The translations under genes were made by a program, and so were the position numbers. Under the pieces are notes generated by a model that saw nothing but the letters and a program-made list of their open reading frames with translations, was not told the DNA's origin and ran no database searches. A stretch of DNA of 64,000 nt from Nigrospora sphaerica (Eukaryota; Ascomycota; Sordariomycetes; Amphisphaeriales; Apiosporaceae): contig JAGVVL010000013.1 of NCBI GenBank assembly GCA_018287875.1, positions 1,674,001-1,738,000 on the forward strand, given 5' to 3'. The number at the start of each line of letters is the position of its first letter. The stretch's first letter is position 1. Below, in pieces: positions 1 through 9,337 of the stretch.

Positions 1-1008
1 AAGTCGGAAGCTGAAAGATGCGCCGACCTGTCGCGCCAGATGGAGATTGACATCTCGCCGGCCCAGTTCATCTGCGGCCACACGCCCATGTCGGAGATGG
101 CAACCAAGTACGGCACCGTGCTGGTGGTGGGCGGCGAGGGCGAGAAGTGCCGGCAGGTGGCCGAGGCGTACGGCTTCAAGGACGTGGTGACGCCCGGCGA
201 CATCATCAAGCACAACAGCGCGACGACGCCCTTCCGCAAGCTGACGGCCGAGGAGCTGGCCAACTCGCGGCAGCGCGACTTTGACAACTGCACCATCGAG
301 GCCGTCTTCGTCTTCGCCGACTCGCGCGACTGGGCGGGCGACCTGCAGATCATCCTCGACGTGGCCATGTCCAAGGGCGGCCGGCTCGGCACGCTGTCGG
401 AGACGTTCGACGAGGGCCCGCCCATCTACTTCTCGCACAGCGACGTGCTCTGGTCGGCGGCGCACAACGACCCGCGCCTCGGCATGGGCGCGCTCCGCGG
501 CATCGTCGAGTACACGTTCAAGGAGGTGACCAAGGGCAAGACGTTGACGACGCACGCCTTTGGCAAGCCGCAGATCGGCACCTTTGAGTTCGCGACGCGC
601 CTGCTGCAGCGCTGGCGCAAGAACGCGCACAACCTCGACACGCCGCCCGAGACGGTCTACTTCGTCGGCGACACGCCCGAGAGCGACATCCGCGGCACCA
701 ACCAGTACAACCAGCAGGCGCAGAACGACTGGTACTCGATCCTCGTGCGCACCGGCATCTACCAGGATGGCACCGAGCCGGCCTACAAGCCGCGCACGAC
801 GGTCGACAACGTGCTCGAGGCCGTCCGCTTCGGCCTGCGCCGCGAGATGGAGCGTCGCGAGCGCAAGCAGCTGTCGGAGAGCCACAAGAACACGACGGCC
901 GGCGAGCCCCGCATGCACATCACCGACCTGCCCAACTGGCTGCTCGACAGCACCGAGTGTGCCGTCTTGAGCCCCTCGGAGGAGCGCGCCCTCGAGCTCA
1001 CCGCTTGA
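1..1008 (+). CDS. CECR5/YKR070W-like HAD-superfamily hydrolase, 3' part
   Basis: C-terminal 335 residues of a class IIA HAD-family protein of the CECR5 / yeast YKR070W type, a mitochondrial phosphatase-like family whose substrate is not established. The frame is open to the left edge, and the residues before the first internal Met (KSEAERCADLSRQ) fit the family, so the gene starts outside the window. Visible motifs are the FICGHTPM segment, the HAD motif III lysine in AFGKPQ and the motif IV acidic cluster GDTPESDIRG. The DxD nucleophile of motif I would lie upstream. The stop is a TGA at the end of this span and no intron is needed. The family is clear from the ordered motifs; the biological role is not. 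Confidence 0.88.
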   Translation, partial: KSEAERCADLSRQMEIDISPAQFICGHTPMSEMATKYGTVLVVGGEGEKCRQVAEAYGFKDVVTPGDIIKHNSATTPFRKLTAEELANSRQRDFDNCTIEAVFVFADSRDWAGDLQIILDVAMSKGGRLGTLSETFDEGPPIYFSHSDVLWSAAHNDPRLGMGALRGIVEYTFKEVTKGKTLTTHAFGKPQIGTFEFATRLLQRWRKNAHNLDTPPETVYFVGDTPESDIRGTNQYNQQAQNDWYSILVRTGIYQDGTEPAYKPRTTVDNVLEAVRFGLRREMERRERKQLSESHKNTTAGEPRMHITDLPNWLLDSTECAVLSPSEERALELTA

Positions 1009-3160
1009 AGCCGTCGCTCTTTCTCTCCCCTGTTTTTCACGTCATGGAACGCGTCCCCACGATGTTATGACTTTGTCGGTCCGCCCCCCCACCGTTTCGA
1101 ATCGTCCTTCTATTTTATTACTCCTTTTTGCCCTTATTTCATCACTTGATACCACGATATATTCTCTCCACCCACTTCTTTTCTCCCACTTCCCTCCTCC
1201 CCAGCTCTCGACCTATTATAGATGATACCAGACACATCATTCTTACACATAGATGGGAAGGGAATCCTGGCCCGCCGTGTTGGGTCTCGTTCGTTTTTAC
1301 GCATTTGGACCGGCGCCTCTCGTCCTTCTCCCTCTCCGTGGGCAAGGCCTCCCTTCGTGCTCCGTGGGCTCGCCTTTCAGTAATCCCCTCCCACCTTTGC
1401 GGAGGGGAAAAGACGACGCACGCACGGCGCGGCGGAAGGAGCCTTCCCCCACGGGACAGCACCAGTTGGGCACTTTTCATTGGGCGGCGTTGGTTTACAC
1501 CGTGGCTGATTTTGTTCTTGTTTTTGTCCGTGTCCGTCACCGGGAAAAGTGGCGGGTCTCGCGCACACGGGAGGGTGTTTTCGGTTTCTGTCGGAAGGAA
1601 AACAAAAAAAAGAATGCTGTCCGTCCCCCTGGACACGTTGGTCGGGAATTCGCCCGCCAGCGTAGGTAGCTAGTTACAGAATCCAATACTGCGTTTCTCC
1701 CACTCCCTCTGGCCTGGTGCTTTCCGCCCCCGTCCCTGACGTTGTCTCGGCTTCGCCTGCGCATCGTGCTACCCGATGACGTCCGCCGCGATTCCCCCAC
1801 CAATGTTTGCATAGCCATCTGTGACGTTTTGCTTCTTTTTATACACCACCCGCGCCCTCGCCCTTGTAACTTACCCGTCTCGCGCCCCGTGTCTTCTTTC
1901 CCCGGACTGAAGGGGGAAGGCGAGCGTGTAACGTCGTCGGGCTCTCTCGCCCGCCTCTGGACGACTCGCCCAGGTCCCGTAAACACGCATCGAACCGCCA
2001 GGTTTCCCCCTCCCCGCCACGCTCCTCTCTTCCGGGTCTCCGTCCCCAAGACACGCGGTGGGAAGGCTCCCCACGGTTTTCCGGTTTTGGAGGTGGGGTT
2101 ATTCCCTCTTTTCCCCGTCTCCATCGCGGCCCCAAAGCAGACATTCTTGTTTCGCGGCCGTCGATCACACCCCCTGCCCCCTGTCCCCGGATTGCGGTTC
2201 GGGGTTCCGTCGGCGTCCATTCAGCGGGGGTTCTTCTCTGCCGGCTTCCAGCCCCGGTCGTGGGAAACGCAAGGGATTTGGTGCGCGGTGGGGAAGGACA
2301 CTCTTGTAAGAAGTACTCCCTCGGGTTTACCTGTCTTGAGAAAAGTAGGGACTTATACAACCCTCGGTTGCCTGGCGCCACGGACCGGGGACTTGGCATT
2401 ACGCACTCGCTCTCGCTTGAAGAGGACGCGATGGCGGGGGTGGGAGAGGCGAGGGGCTACGAACGCAACACCTTCCCCTATTCGCGTCAACGCAGGAAGA
2501 GCCGGCAGTCTGGTAAAACCGCGTTTCCTGGCCTGTCGTTTAACGAGCTCTCCCTGTCCGTCTCTCCCTCCTTCCCTGTCTCGCGCGCGCATGACGGCCG
2601 CGGTTTCGAATGCCTGGTACGCAATTCCCCGGACGGCGACCCCCGGGGTCGGATCACCCGCACGCGCAACGCCTTCAATCGATCGATGCCCAAAAACGCC
2701 ATTGCGGCGCTTCGGGCGGTCCGTCTTGCTCCGGGCATGATCCGCGTCCTTGGAAACGTGGTGCGCAGGTATCGTGCCCCCTCCCCCTCCCCCTTCCCCA
2801 AGGATAGCCTCCCGCTCCAACCGGAAAGCCATGCGTTGTCCCCATTTTATCGGGCACCCGGCTGTTTGTACGCAAATCCGTTTCCCCCCGGGGACAGAGA
2901 GAGGTGATCCCTTCCAAAAGAGCGGCGTCCACCCCCACCAGAAAAGTGGCGCGCCACTCCACCAGCAACCCCAACGACTCAACTTCTGCCCGACTTGTGA
3001 CCCCTTGTCCGAGGGTGGATGCGCTGATTACGGCTACCTCTTAAAAAAGATTACTTGCTTAGGCGTGGCCTAGGGGATGTTTCCACGGGCGGCGGGGCGG
3101 CTTAACAACAGCCGGAAGGACTGACTCACGGCCGGTCATATGAAGTAGGTAGTGCATCAC
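1009..3160. other. GC-rich intergenic stretch without a supportable gene
   Basis: About 2.1 kb, rich in pyrimidine runs on the plus strand. Open frames of 180-330 codons occur in several frames on both strands at the same positions, as expected from stop-poor GC-rich DNA. None reads as a known family, and none is completed by convincing splice sites. The first 200 bases probably contain the 3' UTR of the HAD gene. Confidence 0.6.
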
Positions 3161-3637
3161 CTAGTCTTCTAGGTTGGAAGCCGATTTCCCCCCGGCTGGG
3201 CACCGGGGTGCTGCTGCGGATGGTGGTGAGGAGGGTGGTGCTCGGGGAGCGGGGGCGGGTGTCGCTGGGAGTGCTGTTGCTCTTGGTGTCGAAGAAGCCG
3301 CAGCTGCTGCTCTTGTTGCAACCGCAACGGATGCTGCGGCCGCGACTGCCGGGACGAGAGGTGCTGATGCTGCGGTTCGGGGGGGGTGTGAGGCGTCTTG
3401 CTGAGGGTGGTAGTGCTGCGGCGCGAAGTGCGGCTGCTGAGAAGGAAACTGTGGCTGGGGAGGGAACAGCGGGGGATGCTGTTGCACGGGCGACGGCGAC
3501 GGCGGTTCGGCTGGCGGCTCGGCCGACCCGGGCGCCGGGGCCACCTGGCCCGGCGGTGCCTCGGGAGGCGGCGCCTCCCCCTCCAAAGGCGGGGCCCGCG
3601 CCCGCTTCGGCGCCCGCGGCTTGGGCAGCAGCTGGGC

Positions 3638-3688
<51 letters not shown>

Positions 3689-3868
3689 ACGCTTGGAGGC
3701 GCCGGCGAGGATGCGCATGCCGGACCGGTAGCAGCGGACGCCGTAGAAGCTGAAGACGTCGGTGTTGCGGTGCGGCAGGTTGAAGGCGACGAGGAAGGCC
3801 TTGGTGCCGCGCACGGCCGCCCGCGTCGCCGCGTCGTAGTGCTTGTAGTGCGTGCCTTTGCCCGGCAT
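3161..3868 (-). CDS. Hypothetical protein with N-terminal HTH-like segment and polyQ/Pro-rich tail
   Basis: Single-exon, 235-residue protein starting MPGKGTHYKHYD. I chose this Met because the 94 residues upstream in the same frame are low in complexity and look like 5' UTR. Residues about 1-60 form the only ordered part (AFLVAFNLPHRNTDVFSFYGV followed by R-rich SGMRIL). It resembles the helix-turn-helix-like N-termini of multicopy fungal proteins in which a 'DIF-x-FYGV' helix precedes a recognition-like helix. That resemblance is by eye only. A run of about 15 Gln encoded by pure CAG follows, then a basic KPRAPKRARAP patch and a long Pro/Gln/Ala tail. It could be a small DNA-binding protein, a transposon-derived gene or a lineage-specific orphan. 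The function is unknown. Confidence 0.5.
3641..3685 (-). repeat. (CAG)15 trinucleotide tract coding polyglutamine
   Basis: Fifteen uninterrupted CTG units on the plus strand read as CAG = Gln in the minus-strand gene. Pure tracts of this type vary in length by replication slippage, so the Gln number probably differs between strains. Confidence 0.95.
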
Positions 3869-4467
3869 CGCGCTTCCGGGGAGGGGTGGTTGTCGTCGGC
3901 GGCCGGGGTGCGTGTACGGGGGGACGGTTGGTTTACTCGGGCGAAGGGCGCCGGGACCGAGAAAACTGTCCCACCTTTGGCGTGCGGGCGAGGGCGGCGG
4001 TGGGACAGTTTCGTCTACCCCTGAACTTGTGACGGGTGCGGCATTATGGTGGGGTGGCCGGAATACTGTGTAGTGGCTGGCTCGGTAGCGTGTAGTGGGG
4101 CTCCGCGGGACAGCTACGGATCCATCGGAGGCACGCGAGACGAATGACAAAGGCCAAGCAGAGGCAACGACGCCGTATGCAAGACAACTCGGTGGGGCAG
4201 ATGGGAAGGCGGGCAGGCTGGCATAATAAGGTGCTTTGGTTATCTACAGGAGACTAGGACCCGCAAGAGCGCTTGAGGTAGCAACACTCGTCTTCACGGG
4301 TGGAGAGATATAGGAGGCAACATGTTATGCTTCTATAGCAGGAAAGCATTGGGGAACTACTGGATGAATTAAAGCGCAAGGCCGAGGGCGGCATGTGCTC
4401 GATGCCCCCCTTCTCCCCTCCCTTCTCATCCTTCCCGAGGGGACCCGTGGACGCCCCCGGACGGGCA
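3869..4467. other. Intergenic region between the polyQ gene and LRA1
   Basis: Contains the 5' flank of the minus-strand polyQ gene and the 3' flank of LRA1. Some frames remain open but nothing is recognisable as a gene, and I see no strong repeat. Confidence 0.5.
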
Positions 4468-5292
4468 TCACTGCAGGTTCACAAACAGGCCGCCGTCGAC
4501 GAGCAGCTGCGCGCCGTTGACGTAGCCGCTCAGCTCGTCGCAGGCGAGGAAGACGGCAGGGCCGGCGACGTCGGCGGGGACGCCCGTGCGGCCGAGGGGG
4601 ATGCGGCCCTCCATGTAGGCGCGCTTGGCGGGGTCGGCGAGGTCGGCGTCGTTGAGGCGCGTGCGCACGGTGCCGGGCAGCAAGGCGTTGCAGCGGATGC
4701 CGTGGGGGCCGAGGGCGCAGGCGGCGCTCTGCATGAGGCTCAGCACGCCGGCCTTGGTGGGCGTGTAGTGGGCCTGGCGCGCGCCGCCGACGAGGGCCGA
4801 GATGGAGCTGACGCCGATGATGCTGCCGCCCGGCGGCGTCTGCCCGCGCGCCATGTGCCGCGCTGCCGCCTGCACCACGTAGAAGGCGCCGTCGAGGTTG
4901 GTGCGCACCGTGTCGGCGAAGAGGTCGCCGTCGAGATCCAGCAGCTCGGCGAACGTGCACACGCCCGCGTTGGACACGCACACGTCCACGCGGCCCCCGA
5001 ACCGCGCCGCCGCGTGCGCCACCAGCGCCGGCCCCGTCGCCCGCTCCCGCACGTCGCCCGCGAGGTGCTCCAGCTCGCCGATCGCCCGCCCCTCGCCACC
5101 GTGCGTCTGCCGCAGCGCCGCCGCCTCGGCCACCAGCGAGTCGAGGTGCTCGCGGTCGTCCGGCAGACCCAGGTGGTTCACCACCACGTTGCACCCCTGC
5201 CGAAGGTACTCGAGCGTGATGGCCCGCCCGATACCCATGGTGCCGCCTGTGATGATGGCCGTCTTGCCGGCAAGGAGGTTGGTGGGCGCCAT
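4468..5292 (-). CDS. LRA1: L-rhamnose-1-dehydrogenase (SDR family)
   Basis: Catalyses the first step of fungal non-phosphorylated L-rhamnose catabolism: NAD(P)+-dependent oxidation of L-rhamnose to L-rhamnono-gamma-lactone in the cytosol. It has 274 residues in one exon. The Rossmann motif TGGTMGIG lies at about 15-22, SNAG at 107-110, the catalytic Ser at about 163 and Y176-x3-K180 (HYTPTK). Much of it matches, as I recall it, the characterised yeast enzyme RHA1/LRA1: the VVNH segment after the second strand, SISALVGGA, MEGRIPLGR and the C-terminal YVNGAQLLVDGGLFVNLQ. The start at MAPTNLLAGK gives the usual short N-terminus; 20 further upstream in-frame residues look like leader. It lies on the same strand as LRA3, which encodes step 3. 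Identity is strong because the C-terminus is diagnostic within the large SDR family. Confidence 0.92.
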   Translation of the reverse strand: MAPTNLLAGKTAIITGGTMGIGRAITLEYLRQGCNVVVNHLGLPDDREHLDSLVAEAAALRQTHGGEGRAIGELEHLAGDVRERATGPALVAHAAARFGGRVDVCVSNAGVCTFAELLDLDGDLFADTVRTNLDGAFYVVQAAARHMARGQTPPGGSIIGVSSISALVGGARQAHYTPTKAGVLSLMQSAACALGPHGIRCNALLPGTVRTRLNDADLADPAKRAYMEGRIPLGRTGVPADVAGPAVFLACDELSGYVNGAQLLVDGGLFVNLQ

Positions 5293-6300
5293 GGCTCCCG
5301 CTTCAGTCGGCGGGAGGTGGTGCTGGCCGAAACTCAGAGGGGAGGCAAGCAAAGCCGGCCCTCGGGAAACTAACCGGCTGTTCTACTTGTCTCGTGGTTC
5401 GGAGTGGTCAAGACGAGGTTTGCCCGGGGACGAAAGAACAGCAACGCTGAGGACGGACTCTGGCACGCTCACGCTAAGCTTTGCGGCGCAAAACGGGAAC
5501 GCCGGTCGTGGGGGCGGGCGGAAAGTGGCAGCAGCAGTGACAAAAGTAGCAGCAGCAGTGACAAAAGTAGCAGCAGCAGTGACAAAAGTAGCAGCAGCGG
5601 TGGCGGGTTGCAGACCCGAAGCACGAGCGAGCGGTATCGTCGTCGTCGTCGCCCTCCAGTGTCTGGCTGGCCGATTGCAAGACACAAAGTGAAGGCAAGA
5701 GAATCAACGGCAGAACAAGCAGTCCTGATTATCAGGCTATGCGGGCGTGGGTGTAAGACATGACGGGATGGGCGCCGCCCCAACTCATCTGATGAGCGTC
5801 CCCATTTCACCCCATGCCGTCCACTCCGTGTCTTGGTACGCTCGCGGGGGAGGGGCGCGTCGTCCGCGCGGATCCCACGAGGCCGCAACCCTGCGTGCCC
5901 CGCGTCTCGGGTCAATCGTGGCCGAGCGAGGGGCTGTGACTGCACGCGCCAAGCCTACGCGGCTTCGTGGGCCATCGCTCAGGTCCGTCACGCGATTCGA
6001 CGCCCGGCGCCCGAGTTTAGCCATCTTCACATTCCCATGCTGAGACAAAAGCCATCGCCGTAACAATGTGTTGGACGAATTTATGCAGGATCATGGCCGT
6101 GTACATAGATACCGGACCAGAACTCGGTGGATTAACCGAGTACCTACTTTAGCTACCGAACCGAGTTAGGGGGCAGTAGCACTGCCAGCTCGGGCAACAC
6201 ACTCTAGTGCGGCATGCTAAAAGATTATTTTTCGGCTGTTGGCACAGATAACCCCGCAGAACCCCGTAGTCTATCTCCATTCAAATACAGGCAGTTTGTC
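5293..6300. other. LRA1 upstream region / LRA3 downstream region
   Basis: A 1-kb gap between two minus-strand rhamnose genes. It should contain the LRA1 promoter next to the LRA1 start and the LRA3 3' UTR at the far end. It holds a 21-bp tandem repeat (listed separately). No further gene is supported, although GC-rich shadow frames are present. Confidence 0.6.
5528..5602. repeat. 21-bp tandem repeat (3 full units plus partial) upstream of LRA1
   Basis: Three perfect copies of a 21-bp unit, GCAGCAGCAG followed by TGACAAAAGTA, run from 5528 to 5590, with a 12-bp degenerate fourth start. The array begins about 235 bp upstream of the LRA1 ATG. It may be a clustered regulator site or simply an expanded minisatellite. 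Confidence 0.95.
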
Positions 6301-7703
6301 TTACGAGCTGCTGGGGGCCGGCGGCTTCAGCAGGTAATCCGACGGGATCAGCTTGGCCTTGGCCGCCGGGTTCAGTGTCAGGCCGAAGCCCGGCTTGTCG
6401 AGATCCGTGGCCAGCAGGAAACCCTTCGTCGGGATGGGCTCGTCGACAAAGAGGTCGCCGAAGACGGGCAGCACGCTCTTGCCGTCGGGCGAATTGGCCA
6501 GGTACTCTTGGAAGGGTGTGTTGGGCTGCGACATGACAAAGTGGTAGCTGTACGGCCCGCTGGCGTGCGGCACCACGGGGATGTCGTACGCGGCCGCGTG
6601 CGCCGCCACCTTGAGCAGCTCTGTCATGCCGCCGAGCCACATGACGTCGGGCTGGATGATGTCGAGGTTGCGGTCCTCGATCAGCTTGCGGAAGCCGTAG
6701 CGCGAGTACTCGTGCTCACCCGTCGTGAACTTGACCGTCGGGTGCGCCTGCTTGATCTGCTTGAAGCCGTCCGTGTCGTCGGGCGTCAGGCACTCCTCCC
6801 ACCAGTTAATGTTGAGGTCCTTGCACGCCTCGACGATCTGGATCGTGTACGACACGTTCAGGCTCATGTAGCAGTCCACCATGATGGGGAAGTCGGGCCC
6901 CACGCTCTCGCGGTGCTTGCGCAGGAACTCGACATTCTTCCGCAGGCCCTCGTGCCCATCCTCCGGGCAGTAGGGCAGCGGCACCTTGGCCCCCCAGAAG
7001 CCCATGTCCCGTGCCGACGTCGGCTCCGGTCCTGTGCAATAGAAATTGATGCGCTCCCGCGCCGCGCCGCCAATCATCTTGTACACGGGCTCGCCGCGGA
7101 TCTTACCCAGAAGATCCCACAGCGCCAGGTCGATAACGGAGATGACGGCAACGGGCAGGCCTTTGCGGCCGTAGAACATGGACGCTCGGTACATCTGCTC
7201 GAACAGCAGGTTCGTGTTTCGAGGGTCGGCGCCCAGCAGGAAGCGCTCAAAGTGCTGGTGCACCAACCAGCATCCCGGCGGGCCTGCATCAAATCGTTTA
7301 GCCGCGATCAGCCAGAAAGGAAGGGCTACTTAGACGCACCGCCGAAGCCTGTGGCAAAGCCTACGGTACCATCCGTGGCTTCTATCTCGACCAACATGGA
7401 TCCCAACACATTGATGCCCCAGCTTGTCCGCGACTTCTTGTACTGGTCCCAGATGGAGCAGGGTGTCGAGATGTCGGTATCAATCAGCCTGGCGCCCGTG
7501 TCAGCGAGATCCCGGAAACCAACCACGGCCAGCGACTTACCAATGGCCGCCCTTGACGTTGTGATAATCGCCACCTATAGTTTGTCAGTCGGGGGTTTCT
7601 ACCGAGATGCTTGCTCCAGCTCCCGTCACGCACCGGAACCGACGCCGCCGATCACGTAGGACCGGACGGCTTTGATGGTAGGAAACTGCTTCACCGAGGC
7701 CAT
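6301..7703 (-). CDS. LRA3: L-rhamnonate dehydratase (enolase superfamily), 4 exons
   Basis: Dehydrates L-rhamnonate to 2-keto-3-deoxy-L-rhamnonate, step 3 of the fungal L-rhamnose pathway. It is a Mg-dependent enzyme of the mandelate racemase/enolase superfamily. Exons read from the minus strand are 7703-7634, 7574-7541, 7488-7340 and 7283-6301, joined by introns of 59, 52 and 56 bp (GTGCGT, GTAAGT and GTGCGT donors). The spliced frame gives 411 residues beginning MASVKQFPTIKAVRSYVIGG. The joins restore family blocks exactly: GSGGDYHN, GGHWLIDTDIST and GFGGPPGCWLVHQHFERF. Later blocks are EQMYRASMFYGRKG, VDCYMSLNV, WWEECL, TTGEHEYSRYGFR, QPDVMWLGG and PHASGPYSYHF, which carry the expected metal and catalytic residues. 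A 34-nt second exon makes automated calls error-prone. It lies upstream of LRA1 on the same strand and is divergent from the Zn2Cys6 regulator. Confidence 0.94.
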
Positions 7704-9337
7704 GTTTACTGAACTGGAGGCGCAAAGGCCACGGTCAGGGCCCAATGGGTTGCGATGGGACGCGTGTACTCCGAACTGTCTGTCGGAAGGCGTGGAAGAG
7801 GGCGCTCAGCAGGTTTGGCGACTAAGCTGGCTTTTGAAACCAGACGTTGAGTCGCAACGGGTGGGAGTTCGAGGATTACAGCTCAGGTTCAGATGCGAAT
7901 GGCAAAATAGAATATGTCATGAGCAGAGGGGGGAAGAGGGGGAATATAGGATAGAAGCAAGACCATATTAGCTAGTACCGACCAGATTAGCTAAGGTTCC
8001 CTGGCTCGGGTGATCTGATGCCGACCACATGGGGCGGTTACTCCTGGCAGCCTGACGGCGGGAAGGCGGGTGGAGAGTTCCAGGGGTACTCGGAATGGAA
8101 GGAGAGGAACCCATTCATGGCAAGCGCGAAGCTAGCAGGAGAAGTGTGCAGCGTGGCAGGTGTTGTTGGACGTGGAGGAGACGAGGAAATCGGAGTAAGG
8201 ACGGTAGGAACAGCTGGAACGCGGAATCGGGGTCGAGAGGTACCTAGACGAACGGGTGATGACGCGGTTGCTTGTTAAGTACTTGTATTTGTGTTTCCTT
8301 CTTCTTGCCCCCTTGCTCTTTTCCCTCTCCGTTCTTTCTCTCTCTCTTCATCTTTCTCTCGTGAGTATGCTCTCTCAACCTGACTATGCGGGAATGCATA
8401 GTACCAAGTGCCTGTTTGATCGCACATCCCCGGGAACTCTACTCGAGCCGGCCGAGCCGCTCAAAGTCTTGCCTGCAAGCGCGGGGCCACCCAGACTTTT
8501 AGCGTCTTTGCTGGCCGAAACTGGTGTCTTCACCCCGCATTTCCGCTGTGGCTTCTCCAACAAGGTTTCGCGCGACTGAATCAACCCTATGGGATGCCAT
8601 TCTCAGAGCCTGCACATCGTCCTATGAATATTGGAGAGGTGGGAATGTGTCCGAGGAGAGTAGGTCTACCGTGGTCTAGAAGAACATGCTGGACAGACGA
8701 ATCTGTCTCTGGTAGGATACGACGCTGTCGGTAATTCGTACTTACATATCTCCTTCAATTAGCTACCTAAGGACATGGGTTACGGAAAGCATAATACGGG
8801 GTATAGGTACATCCATCTGTCTTTATCCGACTCGCGCTCGGCCTATTGCGTGCAGCCATCGTCTGGCGAGAATATTTTAGCCAACGACTGCCGAGCCGCC
8901 CAGAGCATCACGTCAGTACCATGCAATGAATCCATGAAATTCCCCGGTCCCAGGAGGGACGGCACATGAGAGCGACGCTACACGAATCCCATGCCATCCC
9001 CTCCCATGCTTACACAGTATGCCGCCCGATGGGGAACACGCCCACCACCACCACACCTCGGGAAAGGCCCGTCCCACTGTTTGTTTCCCGCGGCTGGGCG
9101 GGCTGGAGTATGGATCCCCAGCTCCCCCCTCCCCGTCCCAGCTGGAGTCCATCCATGTCTCCATGCTCTGTCCATCATTACCCCGAGCCTGCCCACATCG
9201 GCCGAGCCTTGTCGCGACCCCCAGTCGCCGAAAAGCAGAGTTCGATCTGCTCGAGCATGCCGCTGCCGCTGCCGCTGCCGGCCGCCCTCGCAGACTCATT
9301 GACCCGAGCCTCTCGTTAGAGCATTCGCCCGCCCGCC
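7704..9337. promoter_or_regulatory. Divergent intergenic region between LRA3 and the Zn2Cys6 regulator
   Basis: About 1.6 kb separating the LRA3 start (minus) from the regulator start (plus), so both promoters should be here. Long pyrimidine runs around 8290-8360 resemble a fungal 5' UTR/promoter tract. I could not identify a defined operator. No coding feature is supported. Confidence 0.5.

Noticed and set aside
1128..2740. Long overlapping open frames (up to 332 codons) on both strands
   Set aside because: Several frames are open at the same place on both strands, the products are low in complexity and no splice sites link them. Stop-poor GC-rich DNA explains this.
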